Source of the DNA: Lachnospiraceae bacterium
GTDB taxonomy: Bacteria > Bacillota > Clostridia > Lachnospirales > Lachnospiraceae
Reading direction: 5' to 3'
Assembly: GCA_900770785.1 (NCBI GenBank)
Contig: CAAGLJ010000076.1
Coordinates: forward strand, 20,518-84,517
Length of the DNA: 64,000 nucleotides
Below are positions 45,579 to 54,212 of the stretch, in pieces (the first letter of the stretch is position 1; each line of letters starts with the position of its first letter). Below the pieces are notes generated by a model. The model saw only the letters and a program-made list of their open reading frames with translations. It did no database searches and was not told where the DNA came from. The position numbers and the translations under genes were made by a program.

Positions 45579-46946
45579 ATGTTAGAAAAGTTTTTCCATT
45601 TAAAGGAAAACAGGACGGATGTAAGAACGGAGGTTATGGCAGGTATAACCACATTTATGACCATGGCTTATATCCTGGCGGTTAACCCCAGCATCCTTTC
45701 TGCAACTGGAATGGATGCAAATGCAGTACTGATTGCCACTGCACTGGCTTCCTTTGTAGGAACCATCTGTATGGCATTTTTTGCAAACTATCCTTTTGCA
45801 CTGGCTCCCGGTATGGGTTTAAATGCGTATTTTGCCTATACCGTTGTTCTGGGCATGGGATACAGCTGGCAAATTGCTTTAATGGCAGTATTCGTTGAAG
45901 GTATCATCTTCATCGTTCTTTCTTTGACCAACGTAAGAGAAGCAATTTTCAATGCCATTCCTTTAACCCTGAAAGCGGCGGTCAGCGTAGGTATTGGTCT
46001 GTTCATTGCTTTTATTGGTCTGCAGAATGCCAAAATTATTATTAACAGTGATGCAACCCTGGTTACCTACCAGACCTTTAAGACGGATTTTTCTTCTGTG
46101 GGTATGGGGGCTCTTCTTACTTTAATTGGAGTTATCATTACAGCCATTTTTCTGGTGAAAAGGGTAAAAGGCGGAATTCTTTTTGGTATTCTGGCAACCT
46201 GGATTCTGGGTATTCTGGCAGAGCTTATGGGACTTTATGTTCCCAACCCTGAACTGGGAATGTACAGCACCATTCCTACAGCCTTTATCAGCTTTGATTT
46301 CAGTTCTTTTGGTACTACCTGTGGACAGGTATTCAAGGCTGATTTTGGCAGCATTGATTTCGTCAACTTTGCAGTAGTAGTATTTGCCTTTCTCTTTGTA
46401 GATATCTTCGACACCCTGGGAACCTTAATTGGTGTGGCAAGTAAAGCAGATATGCTGGATAAGGAAGGTAAGCTGCCAAGAATCAAGGGAGCCCTGATGG
46501 CGGACGCTGTGGCAACCACTGTAGGTGCAATTTTTGGTACTTCTACAACGACTACTTATGTGGAAAGTGCTTCCGGTGTTACGGCAGGCGGAAGAACCGG
46601 TCTTACGGCAGTAGTAACCGGTATTCTGTTCCTTCTGGCAATGTTCTTTTCTCCTTTGTTTTTGACGATTCCTTCTTTTGCAGTAGCTCCTGCATTAATT
46701 ATTGTAGGCTTCTATATGATGGGATCTGTAGCTAAGATTAATTTTGAAGATATGGCAGAGGCGATTCCCGCCTTCCTTTGTATCCTATTCATGCCTATGG
46801 CATACAGCATTTCTGAGGGTATTGCAGTTGGTGTGATTTCCTGGACCTTAATCAATCTGATTTGCGGAAAAGCAAAAGAGAAGAAAATCAGTGGTTTGAT
46901 GTATGCACTGGCGCTTATCTTTATTGTTAAATATATTTTCCTGTAA
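45579..46946 (+). CDS. NCS2-family purine permease (AzgA/PbuG type)
   Basis: The 455-residue protein has 12 or more hydrophobic segments and the AzgA-type motifs EVMAGITTFMTMAYILAVNP, ALAPGMGLNAYFAY and STTTTYVESASGVTAGGRTGLTAVV. The subgroup carries adenine, guanine or hypoxanthine. ATG 45579, with AGGAGG eight bases upstream, is chosen; ATG 45558 lies too far back. Together with the phosphorylase and deaminase it suggests import and recycling of purines. Confidence 0.94.
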   Translation: MLEKFFHLKENRTDVRTEVMAGITTFMTMAYILAVNPSILSATGMDANAVLIATALASFVGTICMAFFANYPFALAPGMGLNAYFAYTVVLGMGYSWQIALMAVFVEGIIFIVLSLTNVREAIFNAIPLTLKAAVSVGIGLFIAFIGLQNAKIIINSDATLVTYQTFKTDFSSVGMGALLTLIGVIITAIFLVKRVKGGILFGILATWILGILAELMGLYVPNPELGMYSTIPTAFISFDFSSFGTTCGQVFKADFGSIDFVNFAVVVFAFLFVDIFDTLGTLIGVASKADMLDKEGKLPRIKGALMADAVATTVGAIFGTSTTTTYVESASGVTAGGRTGLTAVVTGILFLLAMFFSPLFLTIPSFAVAPALIIVGFYMMGSVAKINFEDMAEAIPAFLCILFMPMAYSISEGIAVGVISWTLINLICGKAKEKKISGLMYALALIFIVKYIFL

Positions 46947-46986
46947 TAAGGATAGGAAGAACGCTCAAAATGAATAATGTAAAAGC

Positions 46987-47022
46987 AGGAACTTTGTGCA
47001 TTTGCACAAGGTTCTTGTTTAT
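46987..47022 (+). terminator. Terminator after the purine permease
   Basis: AGGAACTTTGTGC (46987-46999) pairs with GCACAAGGTTCT (47004-47015) with small imperfections, followed by TTGTTT. Confidence 0.7.
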
Positions 47023-47059
47023 TACAGATATGTGCAGAAAGAGGGAGGTGGACAGATAT

Positions 47060-48718
47060 TTGTTTATTACAGGAATAATAGTGCTGCTGATTCTGGCTGT
47101 ATTTTATCGTGGAGTAATGGAGGAAAAGAAAAAACACATTAACTTAAGAAAAACTTTACAGGAAGGGTATGGTAAAGTAAACGAAAGAAAATGGCAGCCA
47201 GGGGAGTTGGAGCGGATTTCTTTTTATGGTAAAAGAGGGAATGAAGCTATGAGTATCGACAGCCAGACCTGGAATGATCTGGATATGGATGAAGTATTTA
47301 AGCAGATGGCCTATACCGGCTCTTCTCTGGGAGACGATTATTTGTATGCTCTGCTTCATCAGTCTGGAAAGAGTGTGGAAGAACTAAAACGGCTGGAAGA
47401 AAAAATTGCTTTTTACCAGACAAGGGAAAAAGAAAGACTGGATTTACAGCTTCTTTTTATTGAACTTGGCAGAATGAAAAAATATTCTCTTTCTCAATAC
47501 CTGGATTATATGGAAGAAAAAAAGGCTGAGGGAAATGGAAAGCATCATCTGGGTAATATCTTATTGCTGCTCTCCCCTTTACTCATGTTTTTTTCTGCCG
47601 GTATTGGCCTGTCTGCCTTTTTTCTTTGTCTCTTTATTAATGTATATACGTATTTTAAAAATAAAGCAGATATGGAAGCCTATCTGGTTAGCTTTCGCTA
47701 TATTCTTACCATGCTGGACATGGCCGAAAGAATAGAAAAGCGGTTAGACCCAGTATGGAACACAGATAAGGAAAGCCTTAGAGAAGTCATAAGTATTTTT
47801 CAGGGATTTCGCAAAAATTCCTTTCTTCTCATGTCCCGGGGGAGAATGGCAGGACAGGGAGTTGAATTGATCCTGGACTATCTCAGGATGTGTTTCCATC
47901 TGGATATGATCAAGTTTAACTCCATGCTTTTGCAGCTTCAAAAGGATATGAAACAGGTCTGGAAAATTTATGAGCTTTTAGGGGAATTGGACAGTTGTCT
48001 TGCCATAGGTGCCTACCGTGCTTATTTACCGGTATATTGTATTCCGGATTTTTGGAAAAAAAAGGAAATGGATATGGTGGAAGGATATCATCCCCTGCTA
48101 AAGAAGGCAGTAAGTAATTCTCTGCATATGGAAAAGAATATTCTGCTGACGGGTTCCAATGCCTCTGGAAAATCCACCTTTTTAAAGACTATTGGGCTGA
48201 ATGTTCTCCTTGCCCAGACCATTCATACCTGTACAGCAAAGAACTTTAGGCTTCCTTTATGCAGGCTGTATACCTCGCTGTCCTTAAAGGACAGTCTGTT
48301 TAAGCAGGAAAGCTATTATATGGCAGAGATTAAGGCCATTAAAAGAATTTTGGATTCGGCAGCCGGGGGAGGACAGGTAGTCTGCATGGTAGATGAGGTT
48401 TTACGAGGAACCAACACCAGGGAGAGGATTGCCGCATCTGCACAGATTCTGTTAAAGATGTATAGAATGGGGATACTTTGTCTTGCGGCTACTCACGACA
48501 GGGAATTAACTGAAATATTGGAAGGGGAATACGAGAATTATCATTTTCAGGAGGAACTGGCAGGAGGAGATGTAAAATTTTCCTATCGGCTTAAGTCTGG
48601 AAGAGCAGACAGCAGTAATGCCATAGGGCTTTTGGAAGAGCTGGGCTATGGCAGTGAGGTAACGGTGGGCGCACGCCGGATGATAGAAGAATTCGAGAAA
48701 AAGGGAGAGTGGAAATGA
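47060..48718 (+). CDS. Membrane-anchored MutS-like ATPase
   Basis: The 552-residue protein ends with a MutS-type ATPase domain: Walker A TGSNASGKSTFLKT, YMAEIKAIKRIL, Walker B CMVDEVLRGTNTRER and LAATHDREL. It lacks the mismatch-recognition domain and instead has a hydrophobic N-terminus (FITGIIVLLILAVFY) and a second hydrophobic hairpin around residues 170-200. Similar proteins are frequent in Clostridia with no known role. The start is probably TTG 47060 with GGAGG 12 bases upstream; GTG 47048 is too close. Its stop overlaps the rnhA start. Confidence 0.85.
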   Translation: MFITGIIVLLILAVFYRGVMEEKKKHINLRKTLQEGYGKVNERKWQPGELERISFYGKRGNEAMSIDSQTWNDLDMDEVFKQMAYTGSSLGDDYLYALLHQSGKSVEELKRLEEKIAFYQTREKERLDLQLLFIELGRMKKYSLSQYLDYMEEKKAEGNGKHHLGNILLLLSPLLMFFSAGIGLSAFFLCLFINVYTYFKNKADMEAYLVSFRYILTMLDMAERIEKRLDPVWNTDKESLREVISIFQGFRKNSFLLMSRGRMAGQGVELILDYLRMCFHLDMIKFNSMLLQLQKDMKQVWKIYELLGELDSCLAIGAYRAYLPVYCIPDFWKKKEMDMVEGYHPLLKKAVSNSLHMEKNILLTGSNASGKSTFLKTIGLNVLLAQTIHTCTAKNFRLPLCRLYTSLSLKDSLFKQESYYMAEIKAIKRILDSAAGGGQVVCMVDEVLRGTNTRERIAASAQILLKMYRMGILCLAATHDRELTEILEGEYENYHFQEELAGGDVKFSYRLKSGRADSSNAIGLLEELGYGSEVTVGARRMIEEFEKKGEWK

Positions 48719-49191
48719 AGGTAACGATTTATACGGACGGGGCAGCAAGAGGAAATCCTGATGGGCCTGGAGGATATGGCTGTGTACTTCATTACATGGA
48801 TACTCAGGGAAAACTCCATGTGAGAGAATTTTCCGCCGGCTATAAAAAGACTACCAATAACCGGATGGAAATGCTGGCAGTAATTGTGGGGCTGGAGGCC
48901 TTAACAAAGCCCTGTCAGGTAACGGTAGTGTCGGACTCAAAATATGTAACCGATGCCTTCAATCAGCACTGGTTGGAAAACTGGCAGAAGAATCAGTGGA
49001 AAACCAGTACCAGAAAGCCGGTAAAGAACAAGATGCTGTGGCTGCGTATGCTAAAGGCTATGGAGCCGCATCAGGTGAGCTTTACCTGGATTAAGGGGCA
49101 TGCCGGACATCCGGAAAATGAACGCTGTGACCAGCTGGCAACGAGTGCAGCGGATGGTACGGATCTGCTGGAGGATGATCTGGGCGATTAG
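48715..49191 (+). CDS. rnhA: Ribonuclease HI
   Basis: RNase HI degrades RNA in RNA-DNA hybrids. The 158-residue sequence has the catalytic set: Asp8 in IYTDGAARGNP, Glu in NRMEMLAVIVGL, Asp in VVSDSKYV and a C-terminal Asp in NERCDQLA, with the basic handle WLENWQKNQWKTSTRKPVKNKMLW. Start ATG 48715 overlaps the MutS-like stop (ATGA), so translation is probably coupled. Confidence 0.96.
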   Translation: MKVTIYTDGAARGNPDGPGGYGCVLHYMDTQGKLHVREFSAGYKKTTNNRMEMLAVIVGLEALTKPCQVTVVSDSKYVTDAFNQHWLENWQKNQWKTSTRKPVKNKMLWLRMLKAMEPHQVSFTWIKGHAGHPENERCDQLATSAADGTDLLEDDLGD

Positions 49192-49258
49192 GGTATTTCG
49201 GGAAGGAATACAGGCAGGGACTGTCTCCATGAAATCTATATCGAAAAAAAGATAATAG

Positions 49259-49287
49259 TTGCACTCCATTTTTTTTAGTGATATGAT
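49259..49287 (+). promoter_or_regulatory. Promoter for the small membrane protein gene
   Basis: TTGCAC (49259-49264), a 17-base spacer and TATGAT (49282-49287). Confidence 0.7.
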
Positions 49288-49311
49288 AGTTAGGAAAGGT
49301 AAGGTGAGGAT

Positions 49312-49473
49312 ATGGCAAACTTAATTGCTTTTTTAAATGTATTTTGTTCCTATTTGTTATTATTCGGTATTATCGGTGTTCTCGCTGTTGTGGCAGTTTT
49401 TATTGGGATCAGACTGAGGAAGAATAAGGATTTAAAGGATGCTTCCGGTAAGTCTTTGGCGGATAATGTATAA
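49312..49473 (+). CDS. Small single-pass membrane protein, 53 residues
   Basis: ATG 49312 opens a 53-codon frame preceded by AAGGTGAGGAT. The protein has one long hydrophobic helix (about residues 8-35, including LLLFGIIGVLAVVAVFIGI) and then a basic-to-polar tail beginning RLRKNKDLKD, predicting a cytoplasmic C-terminus. It has its own promoter and terminator, which argues that it is a real gene. I do not recognise the family and propose no function. Confidence 0.75.
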   Translation: MANLIAFLNVFCSYLLLFGIIGVLAVVAVFIGIRLRKNKDLKDASGKSLADNV

Positions 49474-49502
49474 TTGAACAGAGAGCAACAGACTGAATAG
49501 AG

Positions 49503-49539
49503 GAATGGCTATTACGAGCAGAATGGCCATTCTTTTTTT
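49503..49539 (+). terminator. Terminator after the small membrane protein gene
   Basis: GAATGGCT (49503-49510) pairs with GGCCATTC (49525-49532), then seven Ts. An inner palindrome AGAATGGCCATTCT competes with the main stem. Confidence 0.8.
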
Positions 49540-49564
49540 GGGGAAATTTTCAGAAAGGTTATCG

Positions 49565-49593
49565 TTGACAGATGAGGAGAGGACGGCTATACT
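49565..49593 (+). promoter_or_regulatory. SigA-type promoter for nrdDG
   Basis: TTGACA (49565-49570), 17-base spacer and TATACT (49588-49593), followed by a leader of about 110 bases before nrdD. Confidence 0.85.
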
Positions 49594-49604
49594 AGTAAAT
49601 ACAC

Positions 49605-49618
49605 CACAATATCTTGTG
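49605..49618 (+). promoter_or_regulatory. Candidate NrdR box in the nrdDG leader
   Basis: CACAA-TATC-TTGTG is a 14-bp palindrome centred about 18 bases after the -10. It resembles the NrdR box, by which NrdR represses ribonucleotide reductase genes when dATP is high. NrdR boxes are usually paired; a convincing second copy is not seen. Confidence 0.45.
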
Positions 49619-49709
49619 ATTTAAGAAGCTGAGAAACCATATTCTGTATGTAGGTCTGGCCAAAGAATTTGGTTTTTATAGATACAAATCATGAAAAGAG
49701 GGAAGGGAA

Positions 49710-51902
49710 ATGAGTAGTTTGGTTGCAGAGAAAGCTGCTGATGAGGCGGTTGATTATGGCAGTGAATACCGCCCTGAGAAGTCGGTTAAGGTGATTAAGA
49801 AGGATGGAAGTACAGAGGACTTTAACGTTCAGAAGGTGATTAATGCCATTGGTAAAAGTGCTTATCGTGCACTGACTAAATTTACAGAGGAAGAGAAGCG
49901 GCATATCTGTACATATGTGGTGGAAAAGGTGGAGGATTTGGAGAATCCTGAGATTCCTATTTCCATTATGCATAATATTGTGGAAAGTGCCTTGGAAGAA
50001 GTTAAGCCTGTTGTTGCCAAAAGCTACCGCGATTACCGTAACTATAAGCAGGATTTCGTACGTATGCTGGATGATGTGTATAAGAAAAGCCAGTCCATTA
50101 TGTATGTAGGGGATAAGGAGAATGCCAATACCGACTCCGCTCTCGTATCGACGAAGAGAAGCCTGGTATTCAACCAGTTGAATAAAGAATTATACCAGAA
50201 ATTTTTTATGACCACAGAAGAGATTCAGGCCTGCCGTGACGGCTATATTTATGTGCATGATATGTCAGCCAGAAGAGATACCATGAACTGTTGCCTTTTT
50301 GATGTGGAGAATGTATTGTCCGGCGGCTTTGAGATGGGGAACATCTGGTATAATGAGCCCAAGACTCTGGACGTTGCCTTTGATGTTATCGGTGATATCG
50401 TTTTAAGTGCAGCAAGCCAGCAGTACGGCGGTTTTACCGTCCCCAGTGTGGACAATATTCTGGAACCCTATGCCGAAAAGTCTTATGAGAAGCTGAAGAA
50501 GAAGTATCTTTCTCTGGGAGTCAGTGAGGAAGCGGCTGAAGCTGAGGCCATGAAGGATGTGGAGAAGGAGATGGAGCAGGGCTTCCAGGGCTGGGAATAC
50601 AAGTTTAATACCGTTGCCAGCAGTCGTGGAGATTACCCTTTTATTACCGTTACAGCAGGAACAGGAACGGGTAAGTTTGCCCAGATGGCTACCATCGTCA
50701 TGCTGAGAGTAAGAAAGGGCGGTCAGGGAAAGAAGGAGTGCAAAAAGCCGGTACTCTTTCCTAAGATTGTTTTTCTTTATGACGAGAATCTGCATGGACC
50801 GGGCAAACCCCTGGAGGCTGTTTTTGAAGCAGGTGTAGAATGCTCTGCAAAGACCATGTATCCGGACTGGTTAAGCCTTACCGGTAAGGGGTATGTGGCA
50901 AGTATCTATAAGCAGTATGGAAAAATTATTTCGCCCATGGGCTGCCGTGCCTTCCTTTCTCCCTGGTATGAGAGGGGAGGTATGCATCCGGCAGACGAAA
51001 AGGACAGTCCTGTTTTTGTAGGCCGTTTTAATATTGGTGCGGTATCCCTGCATTTGCCGATGATTCTGGCAAAGGCAAGGCAGGAAAGCAGAGATTTTTA
51101 TGAGGTACTGGACTATTATCTCAATCTGATCCGCCAGCTGCATATCCGAACCTATGCCTATTTAGGAGAAATGAGAGCTTCAACCAATCCTCTGGCTTAC
51201 TGTGAGGGAGGATTTTACGGGGGACACCTGAAGCTCTCAGATAAAATTAAACCTTTATTAAAGAGTGCAACAGCTTCCTTTGGCATTACCGCACTGAATG
51301 AGCTGCAGATGCTGTATAATGGCAAGTCTCTGGTAGAGGATGGAGCCTTTGCAATAGAGGTGCTGGAGTATATTAATAAAAGAATTATTGAGTTCAAAGA
51401 AGAAGATGGCAATCTATATGCTATTTACGGAACACCGGCAGAGAATCTCTGTGGCTTACAGGTGCAGCAGTTCAGAAAGAAGTACGGCATTGTGGAAGGG
51501 GTTTCTGACAGAGAATATGTGAGCAACAGCTTCCATTGTCATGTGACCGAGGACATTACCCCTATCCAGAAGCAGGATTTGGAGAACCGGTTCTGGAATT
51601 TGAGCAATGGCGGTAAGATTCAGTATGTGAAGTATCCTATCGATTACAATATTGAAGCCATTAAGACCCTGATTCATCGTGCAATGGATATGGGGTTCTA
51701 TGAGGGTGTTAATCTTAGTCTTGCTTATTGTGACGACTGCGGGCATCAGGAGCTGGAGATGGATGTATGCCCTGTATGTGGAAGCAGCAATCTGACCAAG
51801 ATTGATCGGATGAATGGTTATTTATCTTATTCCAGAGTACATGGAGATACCAGATTAAATGATGCAAAAATGGTTGAAATTGCAGAAAGGAAGTCTATGT
51901 AA
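49710..51902 (+). CDS. nrdD: Anaerobic ribonucleoside-triphosphate reductase (class III)
   Basis: NrdD reduces NTPs to dNTPs without oxygen using a glycyl radical. An N-terminal ATP-cone (about 25-110; VIKKDGSTEDFNVQKV) senses dATP/ATP. The catalytic barrel follows, and the C-terminus has the zinc site CDDCGH...CPVCGS and the radical glycine Gly703 in RMNGYLSY. The length of 730 residues is typical. AGAGGGAAGGG precedes ATG 49710. Its activase nrdG follows after two bases. Confidence 0.96.
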   Translation: MSSLVAEKAADEAVDYGSEYRPEKSVKVIKKDGSTEDFNVQKVINAIGKSAYRALTKFTEEEKRHICTYVVEKVEDLENPEIPISIMHNIVESALEEVKPVVAKSYRDYRNYKQDFVRMLDDVYKKSQSIMYVGDKENANTDSALVSTKRSLVFNQLNKELYQKFFMTTEEIQACRDGYIYVHDMSARRDTMNCCLFDVENVLSGGFEMGNIWYNEPKTLDVAFDVIGDIVLSAASQQYGGFTVPSVDNILEPYAEKSYEKLKKKYLSLGVSEEAAEAEAMKDVEKEMEQGFQGWEYKFNTVASSRGDYPFITVTAGTGTGKFAQMATIVMLRVRKGGQGKKECKKPVLFPKIVFLYDENLHGPGKPLEAVFEAGVECSAKTMYPDWLSLTGKGYVASIYKQYGKIISPMGCRAFLSPWYERGGMHPADEKDSPVFVGRFNIGAVSLHLPMILAKARQESRDFYEVLDYYLNLIRQLHIRTYAYLGEMRASTNPLAYCEGGFYGGHLKLSDKIKPLLKSATASFGITALNELQMLYNGKSLVEDGAFAIEVLEYINKRIIEFKEEDGNLYAIYGTPAENLCGLQVQQFRKKYGIVEGVSDREYVSNSFHCHVTEDITPIQKQDLENRFWNLSNGGKIQYVKYPIDYNIEAIKTLIHRAMDMGFYEGVNLSLAYCDDCGHQELEMDVCPVCGSSNLTKIDRMNGYLSYSRVHGDTRLNDAKMVEIAERKSM

Positions 51903-51904
51903 TT

Positions 51905-52414
51905 ATGCGGTACCATGATATCACAAAGGATGATATGCTTAATGGAGACGGGCTGAGAGTCGTTCTCTGGGTGGCAGGCTGTACACATTGCTGTAAAGAA
52001 TGCCAGAATCCGTTAACCTGGGACCCGGATGGAGGCTTGCTTTTTGATGAGTCGGCAAAGCAGGAAATTTTTGAACAGCTGGATAAAAGCTACATTTCCG
52101 GAATTACGTTTTCAGGAGGAGATCCGTTACATCCTGCCAACAGTCTGGAGGTTAAGGAGCTTATGGCAGAGATTAAGGAAAAGTATCCTGATAAAACTAT
52201 CTGGCTATATACCGGCGGCAAGTGGGAAGCTATCCGTCAGATGCCCTTAATGCAATATGTGGATGTTTGTGTAGATGGTGAGTTTAAGATTGAGCTTATG
52301 GACAGTAAGCTTATGTGGAAGGGAAGCTCAAATCAGAGAGTAATTGATGTACAGGCATCCCTCAGCTTACAAAATGGCGAGGCTCCTGTTTTACATTGTG
52401 GTGATTATCGGTGA
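51905..52414 (+). CDS. nrdG: Anaerobic ribonucleotide reductase activating protein
   Basis: NrdG is the radical-SAM activase that installs the glycyl radical on NrdD. The 169-residue protein has the cluster motif CTHCCKEC (C-x3-C-x2-C), the Gly-rich SAM site FSGGDPLHP and WLYTGG. It starts two bases after nrdD, so the pair should be made together. A GGTGTC/GACACC hairpin follows its stop. Confidence 0.95.
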   Translation: MRYHDITKDDMLNGDGLRVVLWVAGCTHCCKECQNPLTWDPDGGLLFDESAKQEIFEQLDKSYISGITFSGGDPLHPANSLEVKELMAEIKEKYPDKTIWLYTGGKWEAIRQMPLMQYVDVCVDGEFKIELMDSKLMWKGSSNQRVIDVQASLSLQNGEAPVLHCGDYR

Positions 52415-52432
52415 ATATAAACAAAAGCAGGG

Positions 52433-52459
52433 AAGGTGTCAGGAAATTTCCGACACCTT
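52433..52459 (+). terminator. Hairpin after nrdG
   Basis: AAGGTGTC (52433-52440) pairs with GACACCTT (52452-52459), with an inner GGAAATTTCC palindrome. The following tract TACCTTATTT is only partly T-rich, so this is a moderate terminator. Confidence 0.55.
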
Positions 52460-52485
52460 TACCTTATTTAGCAGGGGAGGAAATT

Positions 52486-53001
52486 ATGCAGCGTATGGCT
52501 CAGTTTTTTAAGGTAAGTCTTGAAGAGTTTGAAAAGGGAATAAAAGATTGTCTGGGGGAAGTGGCAGAAGAAAAAGTCAGGGAGATGTATGACAATATCC
52601 ACCTGCCTAGGAGAGCGACGAAAGGGAGTGCAGGATATGATTTTTTTGCACCCTTTGGCTTTATGCTTAAACCCGGTGAGAGCATCAAAATTCCTACGGG
52701 AATAAGGGTGAAGATGGAAGAAAACTGGGTGCTGAATCTGTATCCCAGAAGCGGACTCGGATTTAAATACCGTTTGCAGCTGAATAATACGGTGGGGATT
52801 ATTGACAGTGATTATTATTATTCCGACAATGAGGGACATATTTTCTCCCGGCTTACCAATGATTCCAAAGAAGAGAAAATCGTTGAGTTAAAACAAGGAG
52901 AAGGATTTATGCAGGGAATCTTTATGGAATATGGGATTACCGTCGATGATGAAGCAGATGGAATCCGCAATGGAGGTTTTGGAAGTACCAGTAGTTTGTA
53001 A
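52486..53001 (+). CDS. dut: dUTP diphosphatase-like protein
   Basis: The 171-residue protein has trimeric dUTPase motifs: ATKGSAGYDFFAP (motif 1), PRSGLGFKY (motif 2), NTVGIIDSDYYYSDNEG (motif 3, with the catalytic Asp but an altered sequence after Tyr), GEGFMQGIF (motif 4) and NGGFGSTS (motif 5). An N-terminal extension of about 40 residues precedes motif 1. It would hydrolyse dUTP to dUMP, complementing the adjacent reductase. ATG 52486 has GGGGAGG upstream; the frame open back to 52411 overlaps nrdG. The stop lies at the edge of a repeat element. Confidence 0.88.
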   Translation: MQRMAQFFKVSLEEFEKGIKDCLGEVAEEKVREMYDNIHLPRRATKGSAGYDFFAPFGFMLKPGESIKIPTGIRVKMEENWVLNLYPRSGLGFKYRLQLNNTVGIIDSDYYYSDNEGHIFSRLTNDSKEEKIVELKQGEGFMQGIFMEYGITVDDEADGIRNGGFGSTSSL

Positions 53002-53151
53002 ATTGTAACTGTTCAGAGCCAAGCAAAATTTCATAAAGCAGGTGTAAAATATTTGTATTTTTAAGACTGCTTTTGAAATTTTATTTGGCGGATATGCCAC
53101 ACCGACATGCGAAGCATTTTGGAGGTATGTTCTGAACAGTTATTGTAAATT
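52996..53151. repeat. Small inverted-repeat-bounded, hairpin-rich element (MITE/REP-like)
   Basis: Twelve-base inverted ends TAACTGTTCAGA (53006-53017) and TCTGAACAGTTA (53131-53142) bound a 137-bp unit. Outside them TTGTAAATT appears as a 9-bp direct repeat (52996-53004 and 53143-53151), as a target-site duplication would. Inside, GCCAAGCAAAATTTCA (53018-53033) pairs with TGAAATTTTATTTGGC (53074-53089, 14 of 16). No protein is encoded apart from a trivial ATG-TTC-TGA after GGAGG. The left end recurs at 63941-64000. Confidence 0.75.
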
Positions 53152-53273
53152 TAGAAAAAGTTTAGATTTAAGGGATTTCCTGTAATACTTAAAAGTGATA
53201 GACTGATACGGGAATAGAAATAAATGGCATTTTACCATGAGAAAAAATAGATTAAGAATTATTGGAGGTTACT

Positions 53274-54143
53274 GTGGATAGCTTTAAAATCGTTACTGAT
53301 TCAACAACTGATTTACCTGAGGAGTACATTAAAGAAAATAATCTTCCCATTGTATATCTTTCCTATATTATTGATGGTGAGACTTATACCGGTGATAAAC
53401 AGTTGGATGTAAAAGAGTTTTATCAGAAAATGCGGCAGGGAATAATGCCTACTACATCACAGGCCAATCCCGAGAATGTGCGGAAGGTACTGGAGGAAGT
53501 GCTTAAAGAGAATAAAAGTATACTCTGTCTGGCCTTTTCCTCCGGATTGAGTGGTACCTGCAATAGCTTTCGTATTGCAGCAGAAGAATTAATGGAAGAG
53601 AATAAAGACTATAAGATTATCGTCGTTGACACGCTGGCTGCATCTTTAGGGGAGGGACTGCTGGTGCATAAGGCACTACAGCTACAGAAAGAAGGGAAGT
53701 CACTGGAGGAGACAGCTCAGTGGATAGAAGCACACAAGCTCCACCTTGTGCACACCTTTACGGTAGATGATTTATTTCATCTCCATCGGGGTGGCAGAGT
53801 AAGCAAGGCAACAGCCATAGTGGGAAGTATGATTAATATTAAGCCCATACTTCATGTGGATAATGAAGGCCATCTCACAGCGGTTTCCAAAGTGCGGGGA
53901 AGGAAGAAGGCTCTGAACAGTCTGGTTGATTATATGGAGGAAAAGATGGGCAGTTTCAGGGAAAAAAATGACATTATCTTTATCAGCCACGGAGATTGCC
54001 CTGACGATGCAAATCTGGTGAAAACTGAGATTGAAAAGCGGTTCGGAATCAAGAGCTTTTTACTGAATGAGGTTGGACCTACCATCGGAGCACATTCCGG
54101 CCCTGGTACGGTTGCACTATTCTTTTTGGGCGAAAGTCGATAA
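53274..54143 (+). CDS. degV: DegV family fatty-acid-binding protein
   Basis: The 289-residue protein has the DegV signatures: IVTDSTTDLP at the start, FSSGLSGTCNS, DTLAASLGEG, HRGGRVSKATA and GPTIGAHSGPGTVALFF. Members bind a fatty acid and in some Firmicutes serve as FakB subunits presenting fatty acids to the kinase FakA; no fakA is in the window. Start GTG 53274 follows GGAGG by five bases; TTG 53262 overlaps that site. It lies downstream of the repeat element. Confidence 0.92.
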   Translation: MDSFKIVTDSTTDLPEEYIKENNLPIVYLSYIIDGETYTGDKQLDVKEFYQKMRQGIMPTTSQANPENVRKVLEEVLKENKSILCLAFSSGLSGTCNSFRIAAEELMEENKDYKIIVVDTLAASLGEGLLVHKALQLQKEGKSLEETAQWIEAHKLHLVHTFTVDDLFHLHRGGRVSKATAIVGSMINIKPILHVDNEGHLTAVSKVRGRKKALNSLVDYMEEKMGSFREKNDIIFISHGDCPDDANLVKTEIEKRFGIKSFLLNEVGPTIGAHSGPGTVALFFLGESR

Positions 54144-54149
54144 TAAAGG

Positions 54150-54212
54150 CTGCTGTAAATTCTGACTGGAGTTTTGTAAAAACTTCAAAAGCAGAGTTTG
54201 CAGCAGTTTTTT
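54150..54212 (+). terminator. Terminator after degV
   Basis: CTGCTGTAAATTCTG (from 54150) pairs with CAGAGTTTGCAGCAG (ending 54206) with G-U pairs; an inner GAGTTTT/AAAACTT hairpin completes it, and six Ts follow. Confidence 0.85.
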
